The notes beneath the pieces were generated by a model, which had not been told where the DNA came from, searched no databases, and saw nothing but the letters and a program-made list of their open reading frames with translations. A program made the position numbers and the translations under genes. This document shows, piece after piece, positions 10,257-18,747 of a stretch of DNA of 64,000 bases. The stretch is from Izhakiella australiensis (GTDB lineage: Bacteria; Pseudomonadota; Gammaproteobacteria; Enterobacterales; Enterobacteriaceae): positions 620,001 through 684,000 of the forward strand of contig NZ_MRUL01000001.1 of assembly GCF_002006995.1 (NCBI RefSeq). The letters run 5' to 3'. Position 1 is the first letter of the stretch. Each line of letters begins with the position of its first letter.

Positions 10257-10925
10257 TTAACGATAAGGGCGGTTGAGCCGGTGTTCAATGCGCTTTTGCA
10301 GCAGGGTCAACAAAATAGTGACCGCCCAGTAAATCAACGCCACGGCCAGGTAGCTTTCCAGAAAGCGGAAGGAATTGCTGGCGATAATTTTGGTTTGCGA
10401 GAACAGCTCGGTGACGCCAACGGTAAATGCCAGTGATGATTCCTTAATCAGCATGATCAGATAATTGCTCATGCCCGGTACCGCCACGCGAATCGTCTGC
10501 GGCAGGACGATGCGGCGAAACCCCTGCCAGCGCGACAGGCCGACGGACAGACAGGCCTCCATCTGGCCTTTATCCACCGAATTCATCGCTCCGCGAAACT
10601 CCTCCGCCAGATTGGCTGCATTCTTAAAGCTCAGTGCGATGATGGTCGCTGAAATAGCGTTCATCATGCTGATGCCGGGAAACAGCTGCGGAATACCGAA
10701 ATAGAAAATAAACAGGGTAACCAACGTTGGCACTGAGCGGAAAAAGGAGATATAAATCTCTGCCAGCGGCGCCAGAATAAGCAGACGGTTATGGATGACA
10801 AGCGCCAGTACCATACCCATGGCCGAGGCGATAACCATTGAAGTTATCGCCAGAAACAGCGTCATCGGCAGGTAACTGAGCAGCGTTGGAAAAGCTTCCA
10901 GCATGAAGCTCAGGTCGAAATTCAT
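10257..10925 (-). CDS. Polar amino-acid ABC transporter permease
   Basis: Inner-membrane permease of the HisM/TcyL type, 222 residues with about five hydrophobic segments. The EAA loop, which contacts the ATPase, is visible as MEACLSVGLSRWQGFRRIVL followed by PQTIRVAVPGMSNY. FRSVPTLVTLFIFYFG is the usual early signature. Only one permease gene is present, so the transporter probably works as a homodimer. It sits 3 bases downstream of the binding-protein stop codon. Confidence 0.93.
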   Translation of the reverse strand: MNFDLSFMLEAFPTLLSYLPMTLFLAITSMVIASAMGMVLALVIHNRLLILAPLAEIYISFFRSVPTLVTLFIFYFGIPQLFPGISMMNAISATIIALSFKNAANLAEEFRGAMNSVDKGQMEACLSVGLSRWQGFRRIVLPQTIRVAVPGMSNYLIMLIKESSLAFTVGVTELFSQTKIIASNSFRFLESYLAVALIYWAVTILLTLLQKRIEHRLNRPYR

Positions 10926-10928
10926 TGC

Positions 10929-11723
10929 TTATTGTTCCTTGCTAACGTCCTGCTTGAGATATTGCTCAGAGAGTTTACTGAGGGTGCCGTCCGCTTTCAG
11001 CGCCGTCAGCGCTTCATCAAAGCGTTTACGTAGCGCCTCGCCCTTATCGTTTTTAACGAACGGGAACGCTTCCTGATAGCGATAAACCGGCGTGCCGGAT
11101 ATTTTCAGCGGCAGGCGGGAGTTATCGATCAGCAGCTGCGCGCCGGCGCGGTCCATGATGTAGGCATCAATACGTCCCAGCGCAACGTCCTGCACAATTG
11201 CGCTCGGTTCATCGTAAGTATGAATATCTATCCCGGCATTGGGATAATTCTGGCGAAGAAAGTTTTCTTTACTACTTCCTACATCGACGCCCAGGCGTTT
11301 ACCCTTAAGATTCTCAATGCTATTAATTGAGTTATCATTATTTCTGGTAACTAGTTGCGCACCGGAATAAATATAAGTCTGACTGAAAAGATACTTTTCG
11401 CGTCGCTTGTCATTGGCTTCAACCTGATTTGCGATGGTGTCAATTTTGCCCGCGTCAAGCATGCCAAACAGGCCGGTCATATCGGCGGTAGTCAGTTCAA
11501 CTTTGTCGTAACCGAGCTTTTTAGCAACGGCATTAACGGTCGCAATATCATAGCCTTCGTAATCTTTGCCGTTCTGCTTGTAAGAGAAGCCGATGCTGAC
11601 TCCGAAGGTGCCGACGTGCAGGACTTTACTCTCATCTGACTGCTTTTTACCGTCATCGCAGCCTGAAATAAGGAGTACGCTCATTAGCGTAGTTGCTAAT
11701 ATCCCTGTTTTTAAACTGGTCAT
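10929..11723 (-). CDS. Amino-acid-binding lipoprotein of ABC transporter
   Basis: Solute-binding protein of family 3, 264 residues from ATG 11723. This start is preferred over the in-frame ATG at 11756 because it has an upstream AGAG site and gives a compact lipoprotein signal ending in the lipobox LISGC, whose Cys would be lipidated. The mature part has VGTFGVSIGFSYKQNGKDYEGYDI, close to cystine/glutamine binders, and LGVDVGSSKENFL. A lipid-anchored binder is less common in Gram-negative bacteria than a free periplasmic one. It is the first gene of its operon and diverges from the CapA-like gene. Confidence 0.88.
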   Translation of the reverse strand: MTSLKTGILATTLMSVLLISGCDDGKKQSDESKVLHVGTFGVSIGFSYKQNGKDYEGYDIATVNAVAKKLGYDKVELTTADMTGLFGMLDAGKIDTIANQVEANDKRREKYLFSQTYIYSGAQLVTRNNDNSINSIENLKGKRLGVDVGSSKENFLRQNYPNAGIDIHTYDEPSAIVQDVALGRIDAYIMDRAGAQLLIDNSRLPLKISGTPVYRYQEAFPFVKNDKGEALRKRFDEALTALKADGTLSKLSEQYLKQDVSKEQ

Positions 11724-11756
11724 TATTTTTCTCTGGTGATATTGGTGAAAGTTCAT

Positions 11757-11926
11757 GGTGTTGTAACATGTAAAATTAATTGCACCATTGTAAGATATGT
11801 CTGGCGCATGGTCTTATTCGGCTTGAGAATAAGTTATAAAAAATAATTTTTCAGTTGTTCTGCTACCAGAAATAGCATTTTAGCTGGTGAGCAGGCAAGT
11901 ATTCAGAGTTAAACCAGAGGAATGAA
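11757..11926. promoter_or_regulatory. Divergent promoter region (amino-acid ABC / CapA-like gene)
   Basis: AT-rich spacer of 170 bases between two diverging genes; it must contain both promoters. I see no operator I can name with confidence. Confidence 0.4.
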
Positions 11927-13252
11927 ATGAGAATTATCGCCTGCGGTGATCTGTTATTTTCCAGTCGTAATCTGTCTCAGCGTTTGGATGCCAGCATAAT
12001 TGAGCTGTTGCAAGGCGCTGATGCAGTATTTGCTAACGCCGAATTTAGCTGCCCAAAGCCAGACCTGCCACCCGCCGCCGGACGCGGTTATATCACCGCC
12101 GTGAGTCAGGGCATTCTGGATGAGTTTGTCGATCTCAATATTCGTCTGGTGGGGTTTGCCAATAATCACACCGGAGATTTTGGCTGGGAAGGGGTGGTGC
12201 AGACCATCGAAGCGGCGCAGGTGCGTAAGCTGATACCCTGCGGCCTTGGGCGTAATCTTGATGACGCGCGCCTACCGCGCTTTCTTGATACCGCCAAAGG
12301 GCGGGTTGGCGTGGTGGCGCTGGGGTCCACTCGCTCGGAGGTCTTTCTTGCCGCCAACGGCGGCGCCAGCGCCGTTGCGCGCCCGGGACTGAATCCGCTG
12401 CGTTGGGGCCGCGCTTATGTGTTGCCCGACGAGCAGTTTGAACAACTGCGCGGCATCAGTCGTACCCTGGGTATTGATGACAGCGTGCGCGAGGGGATGC
12501 GGGTCGAAGTGATGGCTGATAAGGGCGACGATCAGTTTATTTTCGGCTCTTTATTTGAAAGCGCGTTGCAGATTGAACGCGGCGAAACGGCGCAGGTGCG
12601 CACCTGGTTTAATGAGCAGGATTGTCAGGCCAACGAGCGCAGCATTCGTGACGCCGCCAACCGCAGTGATTTTACCCTGATCAGCCTGCATACTCACGAA
12701 GGTGATAAAGACAGCTGGTATTCACCTGATGCGCCGGAGTTTATCGAGCGTTTCGCACACCGTGCGATCGACGCCGGTGGCGATGCGGTGGTTTGCCACG
12801 GTGCGCACTTTATGCGCGGCGTTGAAATCTATAATGGCAAGCCGATTTTTTATAACATCGGCAGCCTGCTGATGGAGTTCGAAGCCGGTGAGTCGATTAT
12901 CGGCCCGGAAATGTATCAGGCCTATGGGCATGCCGTTGATGCTCGTCCTTCCGAACTGCATCGGGCGCGGGCAAAAAATGCTGCCGGCGAGTTTATCGGC
13001 TTTAACGCTGAAGCGCGTTTCTCTCAGAATGCGTTGGCTATTTTTGATGTTACTGCTGACGGCATCGCCTGCGACATTTTGCCGCTCGATTTGGGCATGA
13101 ACCGCGAGCGTGCGCTATCACGCGGTCTGCCGCAGCGTGTCAGCCAGCAGCAGGGCGAAGACATTGCCGTGCTGCTGACAACGTTAAGCCAGCGCTACGG
13201 CACCCGCTTCAATTATGACGCCGACAGCGGGCTGATTAAATTTAGCGGTTAA
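11927..13252 (+). CDS. CapA/PgsA-type metallophosphatase-fold protein
   Basis: 441-residue member of the CapA (poly-gamma-glutamate synthesis) family, a calcineurin-like two-metal phosphoesterase fold. Family blocks are CGDLLFSSRN (residues 6-15, metal-binding GD), ANAEFSCP, FANNHTGDFGWEG (the NNH block), SLHTHEGDKDSWYSPD, AVVCHGAHFMRGVEIYNGKP and FYNIGSLL. There is no signal peptide, so it appears cytosolic, unlike many CapA proteins that are membrane anchored. No capsule genes are nearby; it diverges from an amino-acid ABC operon, hinting at a role in handling an imported peptide or amino-acid conjugate. That role is speculation. Confidence 0.8.
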   Translation: MRIIACGDLLFSSRNLSQRLDASIIELLQGADAVFANAEFSCPKPDLPPAAGRGYITAVSQGILDEFVDLNIRLVGFANNHTGDFGWEGVVQTIEAAQVRKLIPCGLGRNLDDARLPRFLDTAKGRVGVVALGSTRSEVFLAANGGASAVARPGLNPLRWGRAYVLPDEQFEQLRGISRTLGIDDSVREGMRVEVMADKGDDQFIFGSLFESALQIERGETAQVRTWFNEQDCQANERSIRDAANRSDFTLISLHTHEGDKDSWYSPDAPEFIERFAHRAIDAGGDAVVCHGAHFMRGVEIYNGKPIFYNIGSLLMEFEAGESIIGPEMYQAYGHAVDARPSELHRARAKNAAGEFIGFNAEARFSQNALAIFDVTADGIACDILPLDLGMNRERALSRGLPQRVSQQQGEDIAVLLTTLSQRYGTRFNYDADSGLIKFSG

Positions 13253-13440
13253 ACCTGCACCCCAACGCCGTTATCGATTAAAAACGGATGCCGTTTCCCA
13301 CAAACCTGCGCCCAGCAGGCTTTTCTGCGCCGAACGAATGAAGCCCGCCTGGGTGAGCCGCAGGGAGGCGGCGACAGTAAGCGCTGCGTCGGACGCATCG
13401 CGAACGGCATCTCCTCATTGCTGCATGCCCGGCACCCAGG

Positions 13441-13566
13441 TCACAGAAGGCCCGGCTGCTTTCCGCACCGGCACAAGCACATCCGTGTGGCCTGGCGCAC
13501 GGCCATCCCTGGCCGCGAGCCTGCTGAAATCAGCCGTGCCTTCTCCTCCCCCGTTAGCTTCTTCAT
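13441..13566 (-). other. Conserved 126-base open frame in repeat, copy B1
   Basis: 41 codons from ATG at 13566 to TGA at 13441, beginning MKKLTGEEKARLISAGS and ending CGKQPGLL. Same length as the other three copies. Coding status unproven. Confidence 0.3.
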
Positions 13567-13884
13567 CGCTTTAAGTGAAAAATAAAGCCCGATCTGCGCC
13601 AGACTGAATGCCGGCAACCTTACCGTAGCTTTTAAGCGGAAGATAACCACTGTCGCCACAAACCCGCACCCAACGCCTTCATCAATTAAAAACGGATGCC
13701 GTTTCCCACAAACCTGCATAAACAGGCTTTTCTGCGCCGAACGAATGAAGCCCGCCAGGGTGAGCCGCAGGGAGGCGGCGAAAGTAAGCGCTGCGTCGGG
13801 AACGCATCGCGAACGGCCCGTACGGCGGGCTACATGCGTGAGGGAAGGACGCAGCCACGCAGAAACTGCCGGAAGTCCGGGGTC

Positions 13885-13912
13885 AAGGGGCTATGACGTC
13901 TGATAGCCTCTT
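13885..13912 (-). repeat. Covarying hairpin, copy B1
   Basis: On the minus strand AAGAGGCTAT, loop CAGACGTC, ATAGCCCCTT. The T-A pair at position 8 replaces the C-G pair of copy C on both arms; one A-C mismatch is present at position 4. Confidence 0.7.
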
Positions 13913-14214
13913 GCCGGTCGCCCGCAGCGGCGGGCAACGATGGCACCTGCCGTGCAGGCGAACGGAACAACCCACCAGAGGTGAATAAATCAGCCACCAG
14001 CTCGATAGCAGCGTTGAGATGCCAGCAAATCTGCACCCCAACGCCGTTATCGATTAAAAACGGATGCCGTTTCCCGCAAACCTGTACCAGCAGGCTTTTC
14101 TGCGTCGAGCGAATGAAGCCCGCCAGGGTGAGCCGCAGGGAGGCGGCGACAGTAAGCGCTGCGTCGGACGCATCGCGAACGGCATCTCCTCATTGCTGCA
14201 TGCCCGGCACCAGG

Positions 14215-14340
14215 TCACAGAAGGCCCGGCTGCTTTCCGCACCGGCACAAGCACATCCGTGTGGCCTGGCGCACGGCCATCCCTGGCCGCGAGCCTGCTG
14301 AAATCAGCCGGGCCTTCTCCTCCCCCGTAAGCTTCTTCAT
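14215..14340 (-). other. Conserved 126-base open frame in repeat, copy B2
   Basis: 41 codons from ATG at 14340; protein identical to copy B1, with synonymous differences (CTT for CTA, GCC for GCA). It is also the C-terminal end of a longer frame that is not conserved. Confidence 0.3.
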
Positions 14341-14659
14341 CGCTTTAAGTGAAAAATAAAGCCCGATCTGCGCCAGACTGAATGCCGGCAACCTCACCGT
14401 AGCTTTTAAGCGGAAGATAACCACTGTCGCCACAAACCCGCACCCAACGCCTTCATCAATTAAAAACGGATGCCGTTTCCCACAAACCTGCGCCCAGCAG
14501 GCTTTTCTGCGCCGAACGAATGAAGCCCGCCAGGGTGAGCCGCAGGGAGGCGGCGAAAGTAAGCGCTGCGTCGGGAACGCATCGCGAACGGCCCGTACGG
14601 CGGGCTGAAGCAGTGAGGGTAGGGCGCAGCCACGCAGAAACTGCCGGAAGTCCGGGGTC

Positions 14660-14687
14660 AAGGGGCTATGACGTTTGATGGCCCCTT
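14660..14687 (-). repeat. Covarying hairpin, copy B2
   Basis: On the minus strand AAGGGGCCAT, loop CAAACGTC, ATAGCCCCTT, with one C-A mismatch that is a G-T wobble on the other strand. Confidence 0.7.
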
Positions 14688-14923
14688 GCCGGTCGCCCGC
14701 AGCGGCGGGCAAATAAGTCACCTGCCTGGCAGGCGAACGGAACAACCCACCGCGGGTGAAATAAACAGCCCTCCGTACAAGCGAACGGAATATTCCACCG
14801 CAGGCGAACGGAACAACCCACCTGAGATGAAGAAATCAGCCAGCCGCCGTTCTGGCGAACGGAACAGCCCACCGTAGGTGAAACAAATCGGGCAGGCAGG
14901 GAGGGATTTACAGATCCGGGCTC

Positions 14924-14951
14924 AAGGGGCCGCGACGCATGGCGGCCCCTT
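14924..14951 (-). terminator. Isolated hairpin copy B3 downstream of the cytochrome bd operon
   Basis: AAGGGGCCGC (14924-14933) pairs perfectly with GCGGCCCCTT (14942-14951). It is the same hairpin as copy A1 and lies 18 bases after the stop of the small oxidase subunit gene, where it could end transcription or protect the mRNA 3' end. Confidence 0.6.
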
Positions 14952-14968
14952 AAAAACTCCCCCTTACG

Positions 14969-15130
14969 TTAGTGACTTTTCATGTCAGCGGCGGTCATCA
15001 ACAGGCGGAATAATCCGGCGACCGTTGCCAGCGCCATAATGCTTAACAGATATATCGCCATCAGCCAGAGCAGGCGTTTGCTGCGTATAAAACGCGATTT
15101 AGTACTCTGCGGTTTGAGATCGGTATGCAT
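14969..15130 (-). CDS. Small cytochrome bd oxidase subunit, DUF2474-like (CydX analogue)
   Basis: 53-residue protein whose ATG (15130-15128) directly follows the subunit II stop codon. It begins MHTDLKPQSTKSRF, has one membrane segment (about residues 20-45: LLWLMAIYLLSIMALATVAG) and ends LFRLLMTAADMKSH. The KRLLWL...GLFRLLM pattern matches the DUF2474 proteins that follow CIO-type oxidase genes and, like CydX, probably stabilise the oxidase. The size, position and single helix are visible; the function is by analogy. Confidence 0.82.
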   Translation of the reverse strand: MHTDLKPQSTKSRFIRSKRLLWLMAIYLLSIMALATVAGLFRLLMTAADMKSH

Positions 15131-16135
15131 TTAATGATATCCCTCGTCGGCGGAAATTTTGCCGCGAAACACATAGTAGCTCCAGAAGGTGTACCCCAGA
15201 ATTACCGGAATAATCAGCAGGCTGCCTACTAGCATAAACGCCTGGCTTTGCGGCGGTGCCGCAGCGTCCCATAATGAAACGGCTGGTGGGATGATATGCG
15301 GCCAGATGCTGATGCCAAGACCGGAAAAGCCGAGAAAGATGAGCGCCAGCGTTAATAAAAAAGGCCGGTAGTGGGCGTTGCGGCGTACGCTGCGCAGGAT
15401 AGCCCAGCCGCAGCCGAGCACCAGCAGCGGTACCGGTATCAGCCAGTAGAATGCCGGCAGGCTAAACCAGCGGCGGGCGATATCGGCATGAGCCAGCGGC
15501 GTCCACAGGCTGATAATGGCAATCACCCCCAGCAGCGTCAGCACCAGCGGCGTGGCGAGTGTCGCCATTTTACGCTGTAGCGCATGTTCGGTTTTCATAA
15601 TAAGCCAGGTACAGCCCAGCAAGGCATAAGCAATGGTGAGGCCCAGCCCGCAAAACAGCGGGAAGGGCGCCAGCCAGCCCATCGCCGGGCCGCTGTATGC
15701 GCGCCCGCTGACCGGCAGGCCGTTAATCAGCGCGCCCAGAGCGACTCCCTGACTAAAGGTGGCCAGCACTGAACCGCTGATAAAGGCTTTATCCCAGAAT
15801 GGTCGATGGCTTTCGGTTGCTTTAAAGCGGAATTCAAACGCGACGCCGCGAAAGATTAACCCCAGCAGCATGGCCGTCAGCGGAATAGTCAGCGCGTCGG
15901 TAATCACCGCATAGGCGAGGGGGAAGGCGCCGAACAGTCCGGCGCCACCCAGTACCAGCCAGGTTTCGTTGCCGTCCCAGACCGGCGCGACGGTATTCAC
16001 CATGATGTCGCGCTCCTGCGGGTCGGTATTGAAGGGGAAAAGTATGCCAATTCCCAAATCAAAGCCGTCCATGACGATATACATCAGCGTGGCGAAAATA
16101 ATGATGGCAAACCATATCAGCGACAAATCTATCAT
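15131..16135 (-). CDS. cioB: Cytochrome bd-type quinol oxidase subunit II (CIO type)
   Basis: Integral membrane subunit, 334 residues from ATG 16135, chosen because a GAGGAG site precedes it and it lies just past the subunit I stop; the in-frame start at 16150 overlaps subunit I. The N-terminus MIDLSLIWFAIIIFATLMYI and VMDGFDLGIGILFPF is diagnostic of CydB/CioB, followed by WDGNETWLVLGGAGLFGAFP. About eight or nine membrane segments are visible. With subunit I it forms the heterodimer that reduces oxygen to water with quinol. Confidence 0.96.
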   Translation of the reverse strand: MIDLSLIWFAIIIFATLMYIVMDGFDLGIGILFPFNTDPQERDIMVNTVAPVWDGNETWLVLGGAGLFGAFPLAYAVITDALTIPLTAMLLGLIFRGVAFEFRFKATESHRPFWDKAFISGSVLATFSQGVALGALINGLPVSGRAYSGPAMGWLAPFPLFCGLGLTIAYALLGCTWLIMKTEHALQRKMATLATPLVLTLLGVIAIISLWTPLAHADIARRWFSLPAFYWLIPVPLLVLGCGWAILRSVRRNAHYRPFLLTLALIFLGFSGLGISIWPHIIPPAVSLWDAAAPPQSQAFMLVGSLLIIPVILGYTFWSYYVFRGKISADEGYH

Positions 16136-16136
16136 T

Positions 16137-17549
16137 TTAGCGCTCCTCATTCCGCTGGCTGACCGCCGAAAGTGGACGGGCCGGCGTGTTAGCGCGTCCC
16201 GGTCCTCCCGGTTCAGGACGTCGGTTGTCGCTGCTCAGCGGGCCGATTTTTATCAGCCGCATCATATAGAGGTAACCGACGCCGAACACCGAACCGTAAA
16301 CCAGAATAAACGCCAGCAGGCTGATGCTCATGTGCAGATCGCCGTGAGCGGAGACCGCATCGGCAGTGCGCTGAACGCCATATACCACCCACGGCTGGCG
16401 ACCTACTTCAGTGGTAAACCAGCCGGCCAGAATCGCGATTAATCCCGACGGCCCCATCAGCAGCGTGAAGCGCAGGAAAGGGCGTGAGGTATACAGCCGA
16501 CGCTTATAGCGCAGCCAGAGGCTGATTATGCCCACGCTGATCATTAGCAAACCCAGGCCGACCATCAGGCGGAAGGACCAGAAAACCAGCGGCGAATAGG
16601 GCCGATCCTGTGGCGGAAAGTCTTTTAAGGCCGGTACCTGGCGCGTCAGGCTGTGGGTCAGAATCAGGCTGCCGAGATGCGGGATTTCCAGCGCATATTT
16701 GGTGCGTTCAGCGTGCATATCCGGCATGCCGAACAGAATAAGCGGCGTGGCCTCGCCGGGTTTGTTTTCCCAGTGCCCCTCAATGGCGGCGATTTTGGCT
16801 GGCTGATGCTCAAGGGTGTTCAGACCGTGCATATCGCCGATGACGGCTTGCAACGGCGCGACCGTCAGTGCCATCCATAGCGCCATGGAGAACATTTTTC
16901 GTACCGCCGGGCTGTCATTGCCGCGCAGCAGGTGCCATGCCGCCGAGGCACCGACAAAAAAGGCGCTGGCGAGGAAAGCGGCGGTGGACATATGCAGCAA
17001 GCGCCAGGGGAATGAGGGGTTAAAAATGATCTGTAGCCAGTCCTCCGGAACGACCACGCCATGCTCAATTCGGTAACCTTGCGGCGTCTGCATCCAGCTG
17101 TTCGAAGCCAGGATCCAGAAGGTGGAGATAATGGTGCCGAGCGCCACCATGCAGGTGGCGAAAAAATGCAGTCTTTCGCCGACGCGCTGCCAGCCAAACA
17201 GCATCACGCCAAGAAAGCCGGCCTCAAGAAAAAAAGCGGTGAGCACTTCATAGGTAAGCAGCGGTCCGGTAATGCTGCCGGCAAATTGCGAAAATCCGCT
17301 CCAGTTGGTACCAAACTGGTAGGCCATAACCAGGCCGGACACCACCCCCATCCCGAAATTAACCGCGAAAATTTTGCTCCAGAAATGATAAAGGTCGCGC
17401 CAGGCGGCAAGGCGACTCTTGAGCCAGAGTCCTTCCAGCACCGCGAGGTAACTTGCGAGGCCAATAGTGATAGCCGGGAAGATAATATGGAAGGAGACAG
17501 TAAAGGCAAACTGGGCTCTTGCCAGATGAAACGCATCTAATCCAAACAT
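16137..17549 (-). CDS. cioA: Cytochrome bd-type quinol oxidase subunit I (CIO type)
   Basis: Haem-bearing subunit of a terminal oxidase in the inner membrane, 470 residues from ATG 17549, where AAGGAGG is a near-perfect ribosome site; the longer in-frame start at 17612 lacks one. His21 in VSFHIIFP fits the haem b595 ligand (His19 in E. coli CydA), LLHMSTAAFLASAF contains the His186 equivalent, and GWFTTEVGRQPW is the conserved block after the Met ligand. The protein is about 50 residues shorter than E. coli CydA, consistent with the short Q-loop of CIO-type (often cyanide-insensitive) oxidases. First gene of a three-gene operon. Confidence 0.95.
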   Translation of the reverse strand: MFGLDAFHLARAQFAFTVSFHIIFPAITIGLASYLAVLEGLWLKSRLAAWRDLYHFWSKIFAVNFGMGVVSGLVMAYQFGTNWSGFSQFAGSITGPLLTYEVLTAFFLEAGFLGVMLFGWQRVGERLHFFATCMVALGTIISTFWILASNSWMQTPQGYRIEHGVVVPEDWLQIIFNPSFPWRLLHMSTAAFLASAFFVGASAAWHLLRGNDSPAVRKMFSMALWMALTVAPLQAVIGDMHGLNTLEHQPAKIAAIEGHWENKPGEATPLILFGMPDMHAERTKYALEIPHLGSLILTHSLTRQVPALKDFPPQDRPYSPLVFWSFRLMVGLGLLMISVGIISLWLRYKRRLYTSRPFLRFTLLMGPSGLIAILAGWFTTEVGRQPWVVYGVQRTADAVSAHGDLHMSISLLAFILVYGSVFGVGYLYMMRLIKIGPLSSDNRRPEPGGPGRANTPARPLSAVSQRNEER

Positions 17550-17678
17550 TGTTTCGCCTCCTTTGCAGGCAGGCGACGACCGGTGACCGGTTGCAGCATA
17601 CGACGACTCCATTACAGCGATTACGCTAACAGCGAAGTCATGCTATACCTCGTACAGTTTTCAGCAATAGACACTATA

Positions 17679-17692
17679 TTGATAAAAATCTA
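17679..17692. promoter_or_regulatory. Candidate FNR-type box upstream of cytochrome bd operon
   Basis: TTGATAAAAATCTA matches TTGAT-N4-ATCAA at 9 of 10 positions. It is about 130 bases upstream of the cioA start, a plausible site for oxygen-responsive control. Confidence 0.35.
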
Positions 17693-17721
17693 TAACAGTT
17701 TGCTCGGTGAAGAGCCGATAC

Positions 17722-18618
17722 TCATTTTTTATCCTGCGCCATCTGCTGCACAATCCACTCTCGTAGCTGGCGGACGTCAGCCCGCTGTGCAACATCCTCC
17801 AGCGTCAGAAATAAATAGCACCCGCCGGCAAGCGGCGCCGCAAAGGGCACCTCCAGCACGCCGCGCCGCACCAAATCGCCGGCTAATAGCTCGCTGGCAA
17901 TCACCACCCCCTGACCGGCAACGGCGGCCTGCAGAGCGTGGGTCTCATCGCTGAATCTGAGCCCCTTATCAGTATCGAGATCGGACGGGCCGTAACGCTT
18001 TTTCCAGTTCTCCCAGCTGGGAGAGTGCGCCGGCACCAGACGGTTTTCCACGTGAAACAGCGCAACGCTGAGCAAATCCTCAGGGCGTTGCAGGTTCAAC
18101 GTCGGGCTGGCAAAGACCTGGAAGCGGTCAACAAACAGCTCGGTATTATGCAGGCCCGGTTCCTGAGCTTCCCGGTAGCGGATGGCGATATTTACCGTTC
18201 TCTGGGTTAAATCGACCCGCTCGACGCTGGTATGCAGCCTTAAATCAATATCAGGAAATAGCTGTTTAAAGTCGGCCATCCTTGGGATTAGCCAGTTGGT
18301 TAAGAAGTTGGACGTGGTGGTTATGGTTAATGCCGGCGGCTGCCGGTCGTGGTCGATTTTAGCCATCGCATGCTCAAGGACGCCGAATGCCTGGCGACTA
18401 GCCTCGTACAAAACGCGGCCGGTGTCCGTCAGGCTCACGCCGCGGGCGCTGCGCTCAAATACCCGACAGTCGAGGGTGCTTTCCAGCTGGCGTATCTGAT
18501 GGCTGACTGCGGTGGCGCTAACGTTCAGCTGTTCGGCTGCCAGTTTAAAACTTTGCCATTCGGCAACCAGATGAAAGGCCCGCAACGTGCCCAGCGGCGG
18601 TAAACGTGTTTTATGCAT
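17722..18618 (-). CDS. LysR-family regulator (GcvA-like)
   Basis: 298-residue LysR-type regulator. N-terminal helix-turn-helix PPLGTLRAFHLVAEWQSFKL and AAEQLNVSATAVSHQIRQLE; the PPL...LRAF opening and the effector-domain blocks TTTSNFLTNWLIPRM and AVAGQGVVIASELLAGDLV resemble GcvA and the AmpR group. It is divergent from the membrane-protein gene at 18748 with a large inverted repeat between them, which argues that it regulates that gene and itself rather than the oxidase operon behind it. The effector is unknown. Confidence 0.92.
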   Translation of the reverse strand: MHKTRLPPLGTLRAFHLVAEWQSFKLAAEQLNVSATAVSHQIRQLESTLDCRVFERSARGVSLTDTGRVLYEASRQAFGVLEHAMAKIDHDRQPPALTITTTSNFLTNWLIPRMADFKQLFPDIDLRLHTSVERVDLTQRTVNIAIRYREAQEPGLHNTELFVDRFQVFASPTLNLQRPEDLLSVALFHVENRLVPAHSPSWENWKKRYGPSDLDTDKGLRFSDETHALQAAVAGQGVVIASELLAGDLVRRGVLEVPFAAPLAGGCYLFLTLEDVAQRADVRQLREWIVQQMAQDKK

Positions 18619-18680
18619 GATGAGTTATTTTCACCTGTGGCTGAAAACTATGATTTTGATTGATCATATTTCACCGGAAT

Positions 18681-18724
18681 AAGATTAGTTCATCCCATAG
18701 GAATGGATGAATTTAACTAATCTT
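18681..18724. promoter_or_regulatory. Inverted repeat, candidate LysR-type operator
   Basis: AAGATTAGTT (18681-18690) is exactly inverted in AACTAATCTT (18715-18724), with a second inner pair CATCC/GGATG. It lies in the 129-base gap between the divergent LysR and membrane-protein genes and contains the T-N11-A symmetry LysR proteins favour. Confidence 0.5.
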
Positions 18725-18747
18725 AAGGCATTTAATGCCGGGAGCAA

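Larger units (their letters stand above)
13255..14806. repeat. 776-base tandem direct duplication
   Basis: CTGCACCCCAACGCCGTTAT begins at 13255 and again at 14031. Similarity continues with nearly constant offset (776, then 775 at GCAGCCACGC, 13851 and 14626) until it fades near 14760-14806. The two copies differ by scattered substitutions, so the duplication is not brand new. Confidence 0.8.
13255..14952 (-). repeat. Composite intergenic repeat cluster B (inverted orientation, internally duplicated)
   Basis: About 1.7 kb of GC-rich non-coding DNA between the convergent 3' ends of the CapA-like gene and the cytochrome bd operon. It carries the same modules as cluster A on the opposite strand, present twice because of a direct duplication with a 776-base period (13255-14030 and from 14031). 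The right end (14733-14885) is an array of CACC-N3-GGTG elements with GGCGAACGGAA spacers, followed by a last isolated hairpin copy at 14924-14951. Long open frames here (for example 14215-14745) span several modules and are not kept between copies. Confidence 0.85.

Noticed and set aside
14215-14745. 176-codon open frame on the minus strand in cluster B
   Set aside because: It crosses several repeat modules, is not kept as a whole in the other copies and has no ribosome site. Only its last 41 codons recur. Treated as non-coding repeat.
8577-14952. Insertion sequence or prophage remnant
   Set aside because: No transposase, integrase or phage gene fragment, and no matching target-site duplication could be recognised around the repeats.
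15969-16442. 157-codon plus-strand frame opposite the oxidase genes
   Set aside because: Antisense to cioA/cioB, whose protein signatures are unmistakable; no family resemblance of its own.
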